A DNA stretch of 8,997 nt from the NCBI GenBank assembly GCA_013003415.1, contig JABDJR010000604.1, positions 1 through 8,997 on the forward strand, given 5' to 3'. Position numbers and translations under genes: made by a program. How positions within the stretch are numbered: the first letter of the stretch is position 1; every line of letters begins with the position of its first letter. Below are positions 4,820 through 8,997 of this stretch, piece by piece. Under the pieces are notes generated by a model. The model was not told where the DNA came from. It made no database searches and saw nothing but the letters and a program-made list of their open reading frames with translations. Origin of the DNA: Candidatus Eiseniibacteriota bacterium (GTDB taxonomy: Bacteria > Eisenbacteria > RBG-16-71-46 > JABDJR01).

Positions 4820-6919
4820 CTAAGAGAGCTTCCCCACCACTTTCAGTGCAAACGCGTAGGAACGCCCGGCGTCTTCTAGAGCCGCAAACCGACCCGACTT
4901 TCCAAAGTGACCGGAAGCCATGTTGGTGCGGAGGAGCAAGGCGTTGTCATCGGTTTTGGTGACTCGTAATTTTGCCACCCACTTTGCAGGTTCCCAGTAG
5001 GTCACGCGCGGATCTGAAACCCCCGCCGTGACCAACATCGGCGGATAGGCCTTGGCTTCCACCTTGTCGTAAGGCGAATACCCGGCAATCCAATCGAAGG
5101 CTTCTTTGCTTTCAATGGGGTTTCCCCATTGCGACCATTCACCCGGGGTTAAGGGTAGCGTGTCGTCGAGGATGGTGTTCAGCACATCCACAAACGGAAC
5201 ATCGGCGATGCATCCGGCGAACAGGTCCGGCGCCATATTCAACACCGCCCCCACCAAAAGACCTCCTGCCGATCCTCCCTGACAAACGATCTGACCGCGG
5301 CTGGTGTATTTCGTCTCAGCCAAGAATTCCCCTGCCGCAAGGAAATCTTTAAAGCTGTTGGGTTTGCCACCCAACTTAGCCGCCTCATACCATGCTCGCC
5401 CTTTTTCTTCCCCGCCTCGAATATGCGCAATGGCATACACAAAGCCCCGGTCCACCAAAGACAAACGGTTGGAAGAAAAAGAGGCCGGCATCGACATGCC
5501 GTAAGAACCATAACCGTAGAGAAGACACGGAGCCGATCCATCAATGGTCGTGTTTTTGTGATGCAGGATCGTCAACGGAACTTCTTCCCCATCATGACTC
5601 GGCGCCATAAGCCGACGCACCACATAGTCAGCCGGATCGTGTCCTGAGGGAATCTCAGTTTCTTTACGTAACTCGCGCTTTTCGCTGATCAAATCGTAGT
5701 CGAAGGTTTGAGAAGGTGTTGTGGGCGACGAGTAAGTAAATCGAAGCGAGTTGGAATCAAATTCAGGGGAGGCTGCCATGCCTAAAGAATAGGCCTCCTC
5801 TTCAAAATCAATCGCCCGGGTTTCCCCAGTTTTGGTAGAGCGAATCTTGATGGAAGGCAAAGCGTTCTCGCGTTCCATCCAAATGAGCCAATCCTCGAAG
5901 GTCTCCACGCCAAGAACCATGCGACCCTCTTTGGCGGGAATCACGTCTTCCCAGTTTTCCTGTCCCGGAGAAGACACCGGCGCGCGCACGATCTTGAAGT
6001 CGGCCGCGCCGTCGGCGTTGGTGTTGATGTAGAAAAAGTCTCCCTGGTGATCGAGGTTGTACTCCAAACCCTCAGCACGAGGCTCAATCATGATGGGCTC
6101 TGCCTCAAGATTGTCGGTGGGAATCACTCGCATCTCGGTTTGGTCGTTCATGGAAATGGCGATGACCACAAACTTCCCCGAGCGCAACCGCCCCGTCCCC
6201 ATATAAAAGCGCGGGTCGGTTTCCTTGAGAACCAAGACGTCGTTCTTGGGGTCGCTTCCCATTTTATGGCGGTACACCGAGCTGGGGCGATGATGCTCGT
6301 CGACTCGGGTATAGAAAAGCGTCTCGTTATCACCCCAGGTCACCGACCCCACATCCGGAATAACATAGTCCACGTCTTTGCCGGTTTCGAGGTCACGAAT
6401 GGTCATGGCAAAGTACTCGGAACCTCGCGTATCGCGCGACCACGCCAAAAACCGGTGGTTGGGGCTGACCGAGCTATCACCCAACTCAAAATACTCGTGC
6501 CCTTCCGCTTCTTTATTGGCATCGAGAAGCATGGTCTCGGGGCCGCCGTCCCTCGGGGTGCGCACATAAAACGGGTGCTCGTTCCCTTCTTCATAGCGAA
6601 CGTTGTAGGCATAGTCACCGTGCTTTGTGGGAACGGAGCTATCATCTTCTTTGATGCGCCCCCGCATCTCAGCCACCAACTGCTTTTGCAGCTCGACCGT
6701 ATCGGCCATGGCTTTCTCATAGTAAGCATTCTCAGACTTAAGATAGCTTTTGATGTCTTCGGGCAACTTTTCCGGTTCACGCATGGCCTCTTGCCAGTTG
6801 TCTGCGCGAAGCCAATGGTAGTCGTCGCTCAGGATCACACCGTGAACCGTTTTTTGGTGAGGTCGCTTTTCCGCTAGGGGAGGCGTTTCCCCGGAGGGAG
6901 CCTTAAAGTGGGACATCAT
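4820..6919 (-). CDS. Oligopeptidase B-like S9A serine peptidase
   Basis: A protein of 699 residues, typical for prolyl oligopeptidase-family enzymes, which cleave peptides up to about 30 residues. An N-terminal helical part (PHQKTVHGVILSDDYHWL at 20-37) leads into a seven-bladed propeller (about 80-430), then an alpha/beta-hydrolase domain. The catalytic triad is S550 in GGSAGG, D636 in SDPRVTYWEPAKW and H671 in SGHFGKSGR. Overall it resembles oligopeptidase B (PtrB). Of the acidic residues known to set its preference for Lys/Arg, only E594 remains (E. coli E576). The E578 equivalent is S596, and the DAD of the P2 pocket reads P478-A-S480, so specificity may differ. No signal peptide is seen. 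Two adjacent ATGs begin the frame; GGAG lies 4 nt before the first and 7 nt before the second (6916), which may be the real start. It lies 27 nt after the PaaK-like gene. Confidence 0.93.
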   Translation of the reverse strand: MMSHFKAPSGETPPLAEKRPHQKTVHGVILSDDYHWLRADNWQEAMREPEKLPEDIKSYLKSENAYYEKAMADTVELQKQLVAEMRGRIKEDDSSVPTKHGDYAYNVRYEEGNEHPFYVRTPRDGGPETMLLDANKEAEGHEYFELGDSSVSPNHRFLAWSRDTRGSEYFAMTIRDLETGKDVDYVIPDVGSVTWGDNETLFYTRVDEHHRPSSVYRHKMGSDPKNDVLVLKETDPRFYMGTGRLRSGKFVVIAISMNDQTEMRVIPTDNLEAEPIMIEPRAEGLEYNLDHQGDFFYINTNADGAADFKIVRAPVSSPGQENWEDVIPAKEGRMVLGVETFEDWLIWMERENALPSIKIRSTKTGETRAIDFEEEAYSLGMAASPEFDSNSLRFTYSSPTTPSQTFDYDLISEKRELRKETEIPSGHDPADYVVRRLMAPSHDGEEVPLTILHHKNTTIDGSAPCLLYGYGSYGMSMPASFSSNRLSLVDRGFVYAIAHIRGGEEKGRAWYEAAKLGGKPNSFKDFLAAGEFLAETKYTSRGQIVCQGGSAGGLLVGAVLNMAPDLFAGCIADVPFVDVLNTILDDTLPLTPGEWSQWGNPIESKEAFDWIAGYSPYDKVEAKAYPPMLVTAGVSDPRVTYWEPAKWVAKLRVTKTDDNALLLRTNMASGHFGKSGRFAALEDAGRSYAFALKVVGKLS

Positions 6920-6946
6920 GAAACTCCATGCTGCAAAATGTTTGGA

Positions 6947-8317
6947 TTAAAACTGGTCGAGTACCAGACTGGATTTCGAAAAAAGAAACTTTCCGGACTT
7001 GGTGCGGGGAATTTCGCTGACAACTGCAAACTCCGATTGCATCCCTTTTCCAAGATGATGCTCGGCCGCTTCCCTCAAGTAGGCCGTGTCCGAATCAAAA
7101 TCGAAGCCATCTCCGGGGTTAATGTTGAAGTGAAGCCAACCCTTTTTGTCCTGAATGATCTGAATTTGACCTAGGCTGGGTCGCTTGGCCACCACCGCAA
7201 TGGTTAAGGCTGCACCGGATACCAGCCGTCCGTCCATACCCAAAAGAAAATCAGTGACCCGGCCCGCCAGTTTCTTAAGACGGGGAAGGGCGCGTCCACA
7301 ATCACAGGTACCGGATTCCCACTCGCCTACATCGCCTATGCGATAGCGAATCAGGGGCATGGCGTGGTTCATGAGGTCGGTGATCAGAAGAGGGCCCTGG
7401 GTTCCGGACTCCCCCTCTTTGGCTCCCAAAACTTCGACAAAAATTCCTTCTGCCATGACGTGAAGGCCGGTGTGTCGGTCACATTCCGAAGCGATCACCG
7501 AAACCTCACGGCAGCCATAGCGATTGAACACCGGACAACCGAAGACTTCCTCAATGAGCTTCCGGTCTTTTTCTTCCAGAACCTCGGCGGAGGTGATAAT
7601 GGACTCCGGCCGATATACCTCGCCTCCCTGAGCTTTGAGAAACTTTGCAAAGAGGGTCATGACATTCGCATAGGCCAAAAACACTTTGGGTCTGAAGTCT
7701 TTAATCTTTTCGTGAAAAGACGCCATGCGCTCTTCGGTGAGGTGACCCGCATTCAACAACAAGTGTTGGTCTAGAAAAAGTTGGCGAAGGCGAGACTTCA
7801 GAGGCGGCTTAGGGGGAATATCGCTGGCCGCACCCCAAAGGATCGCCGCGCGGTCGGGGACATCCCACCCGGCCCACCGATTGTGGCGAATGGTGGCGGC
7901 GGCTCTGGAGTACTTTCGGTCCCGACTATAGTAAAAGGAGAGGGGCGTCCCGGTGGAACCTCCGGTGAGGTCGGCGACCAAATCTTCCTCTGGCCAGTTC
8001 TTTGCCACCATGGCCTCTTTATTGGCCTGGATATCCTGTTTGGTTACTCTTGGAAACCGAGCTAAATCTTCTAAGGAGTTCAGGTCCTTGGGGCTCACCT
8101 TGTGGCGGTCGAAGGCCTCAGTATAGAACGGGCACTCTTGATAGGCATGCTCAAGGAGCGCTTTTAGCCGAGTGAGACGAATCTCTGAAAGCTCTTCCAG
8201 ACTCGCATACTGGGTTTTCTCAAACTCTTTCAGATAGCGAATCTTTGCCCACTCACCGCTTCGAATGGCGTCGAGAGGGAAAATTAAATCATTCACGATC
8301 CGCGAACGTGGACTCAT
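6947..8317 (-). CDS. PaaK/CapK-family adenylate-forming enzyme
   Basis: A protein of 456 residues from the chosen start, in the phenylacetate-CoA ligase / CapK branch (COG1541) of the ANL superfamily. These enzymes activate a carboxylate with ATP and pass it to CoA or another acceptor. Visible motifs are the phosphate-binding loop TGGSTGTP (118-125), the adenylate-binding segment RYGCREV (266-272), YRIGDVG (325-331) with Asp329, the hinge GRVTDFLL (352-359) and the C-terminal PRTKSGK (437-443) with the usual catalytic Lys. C279, C338 and C340 (SEC, CDCGR) may bind zinc as in related proteins. The start is the ATG at 8317, because AGGAG lies 5 nt upstream; an in-frame ATG at 8392 would add 25 unconserved residues without a ribosome site. 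The substrate is unknown: no phenylacetate genes or capsule cluster are visible. It is the first gene of the minus-strand run. Confidence 0.85.
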   Translation of the reverse strand: MSPRSRIVNDLIFPLDAIRSGEWAKIRYLKEFEKTQYASLEELSEIRLTRLKALLEHAYQECPFYTEAFDRHKVSPKDLNSLEDLARFPRVTKQDIQANKEAMVAKNWPEEDLVADLTGGSTGTPLSFYYSRDRKYSRAAATIRHNRWAGWDVPDRAAILWGAASDIPPKPPLKSRLRQLFLDQHLLLNAGHLTEERMASFHEKIKDFRPKVFLAYANVMTLFAKFLKAQGGEVYRPESIITSAEVLEEKDRKLIEEVFGCPVFNRYGCREVSVIASECDRHTGLHVMAEGIFVEVLGAKEGESGTQGPLLITDLMNHAMPLIRYRIGDVGEWESGTCDCGRALPRLKKLAGRVTDFLLGMDGRLVSGAALTIAVVAKRPSLGQIQIIQDKKGWLHFNINPGDGFDFDSDTAYLREAAEHHLGKGMQSEFAVVSEIPRTKSGKFLFSKSSLVLDQF

Positions 8318-8401
8318 TCGGTCTCCTGGATCCAAGGCAATTAGGTTTGGTGAGGCTTTTTCCGACTTGCTCACCGACGCTCCCCTTGGCATTCTAAAAC
8401 G
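8318..8401. promoter_or_regulatory. Divergent promoter region between the PaaK-like and M61 genes
   Basis: An 84-nt spacer between two genes facing away from each other, if the ATG at 8317 is used. On the minus strand AGGAG (8323-8327, read as ctcct) serves the PaaK-like gene. Facing right, no Shine-Dalgarno sequence precedes the ATG at 8402. An in-frame stop at 8351 and no other start codon afterwards fix that ATG. No clear -10/-35 pair is seen in either direction. Confidence 0.4.
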
Positions 8402-8997
8402 ATGAACTCATCCAAGAAACTACTCTATAGCCTCGATTTTCCGAACCGCGCCCAACATTTGGTTTCTGTGGAGTTGCGTGTCGCAACCCAGAGATCCAGT
8501 GAGCTGACCTTGTGGATGCCGGTTTGGACCCCGGGATCGTATCTGATTCGAGAATACTCACGCCATGTCGAGGGGTTTGAGGTTCGAAACGAGGCGAATA
8601 AGCCCCTACCCTGGAAGAAATCGGCAAAAAATCGGTGGACCTTAACCACCGACGGCGCCTCCTCGGTGGTGGTGCGATACCAGCTCTACGGGCGTGAAAA
8701 GTCGGTTCGCACCAATTGGATCGATAGCGACTACGCACTGATTAATAGCGCCTCCACCTTCCTGACGGTTGAGGGACGTGAGAACTCGCCCCATGCGGTT
8801 CAGGTGAACCTTCCCGAAACCTGGAAGACGGTGACCTGCGCGCTTCCTTCCCACGACGGCATTTTTGAAGCTGAAGATTTGGACGCCCTGATCGACTCAC
8901 CCTTGGTGATGGGAAACCCGGAGATTATTGAGTTCGATGTCGACGATAAACCCGTGGTCCTTCTGAATCAGGGCGGGGGGTCCCTCTGGAATGGCTC
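8402..8997 (+). CDS. M61-family (PDZ-type) metallopeptidase, N-terminal part, cut by window end
   Basis: The frame opens at ATG 8402 and stays open to the window edge: 198 codons, no stop, 3' end outside. The first 60 residues carry the hallmark of M61 glycyl-aminopeptidase-like proteins: an N-terminal strand (LLYSLDFPNRAQHLVSVEL, 7-25) and then MPVWTPGSYLIREYSRHVEG (39-58). Further family-like segments are VRTNWIDSDYALINSASTFL (102-121) and a second-domain approach at DALIDSPLVMGNPEIIEF (161-178). Known relatives place the HEXXH zinc site after this domain and a PDZ domain at the C-terminus; neither can be seen here, so activity is unproven. No signal peptide is visible. The ATG lacks a Shine-Dalgarno sequence. 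It is divergent from the PaaK-like gene. Confidence 0.85.
   Translation, partial: MNSSKKLLYSLDFPNRAQHLVSVELRVATQRSSELTLWMPVWTPGSYLIREYSRHVEGFEVRNEANKPLPWKKSAKNRWTLTTDGASSVVVRYQLYGREKSVRTNWIDSDYALINSASTFLTVEGRENSPHAVQVNLPETWKTVTCALPSHDGIFEAEDLDALIDSPLVMGNPEIIEFDVDDKPVVLLNQGGGSLWNG

Noticed and set aside
6047..6877. 276-residue open frame on the plus strand opposite the oligopeptidase gene
   Set aside because: It is antisense to a well-supported S9A peptidase, lacks a ribosome site, and its composition reflects the opposite strand.
7364..7774. 136-residue plus-strand frame opposite the PaaK-like gene
   Set aside because: It is a shadow of a conserved coding region and has no family resemblance.
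8318..8392. 25-residue N-terminal extension of the PaaK-like protein
   Set aside because: The ATG at 8392 has no ribosome site and would leave only 9 nt to the divergent gene, whereas the ATG at 8317 has AGGAG 5 nt upstream.

Overview
The window looks like chromosomal DNA of a Gram-negative bacterium of moderate GC content. It reads as housekeeping and accessory genes, with no phage, transposase, CRISPR array or RNA gene visible. The best taxonomic clue is GroEL: its MAAKQLLF start, its SPTITKDGVTVAKEIEL block and its GMGGMGGMDF tail recall GroELs of the PVC group (Verrucomicrobiota and relatives) or Acidobacteriota. That placement is an impression from remembered sequences. The propeller protein's lipobox implies a lipoprotein-bearing envelope.

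Layout. Positions 1-507 carry no convincing gene. This stretch holds a cluster of dyad-symmetric, operator-like sequences, all with 5-nt centres, and an exact 17-bp inverted repeat. Next comes the chaperonin pair groES (508-795) and groEL (910-2559) on the + strand. A 114-nt gap with two possible hairpins separates them, and a strong rho-independent terminator (2595-2626) closes the unit. A single + strand gene (2787-3671) then encodes a secreted lipoprotein with six YWTD repeats, enough for one complete six-bladed beta-propeller. It converges on a minus-strand run of three genes that reads from about 8317 down to 3689: a PaaK/CapK-type adenylate-forming enzyme, an oligopeptidase B-like S9A serine peptidase, and a beta-lactamase-fold serine hydrolase. 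The gaps of 27 and 54 nt suggest an operon. At the right edge, a divergent + strand gene starts at 8402 and runs out of the window; its N-terminal part matches the M61 (glycyl aminopeptidase, PDZ-containing) peptidase family.

How the genes work together. GroES and GroEL form the folding chamber. The minus-strand trio plus the divergent M61 gene put two peptidases, a serine hydrolase and an acyl-activating enzyme side by side, which could reflect peptide or amide/ester turnover. No shared pathway can be proved from sequence.

I found no obviously new multi-gene system. The points most worth a second look are the dyad cluster upstream of groES, the unusual Asp-Cys-Asp in GroEL's adenine pocket where Asn-Ala-Ala is usual, the oligopeptidase B that has lost most of its known basic-residue specificity determinants, and the compact YWTD lipoprotein.
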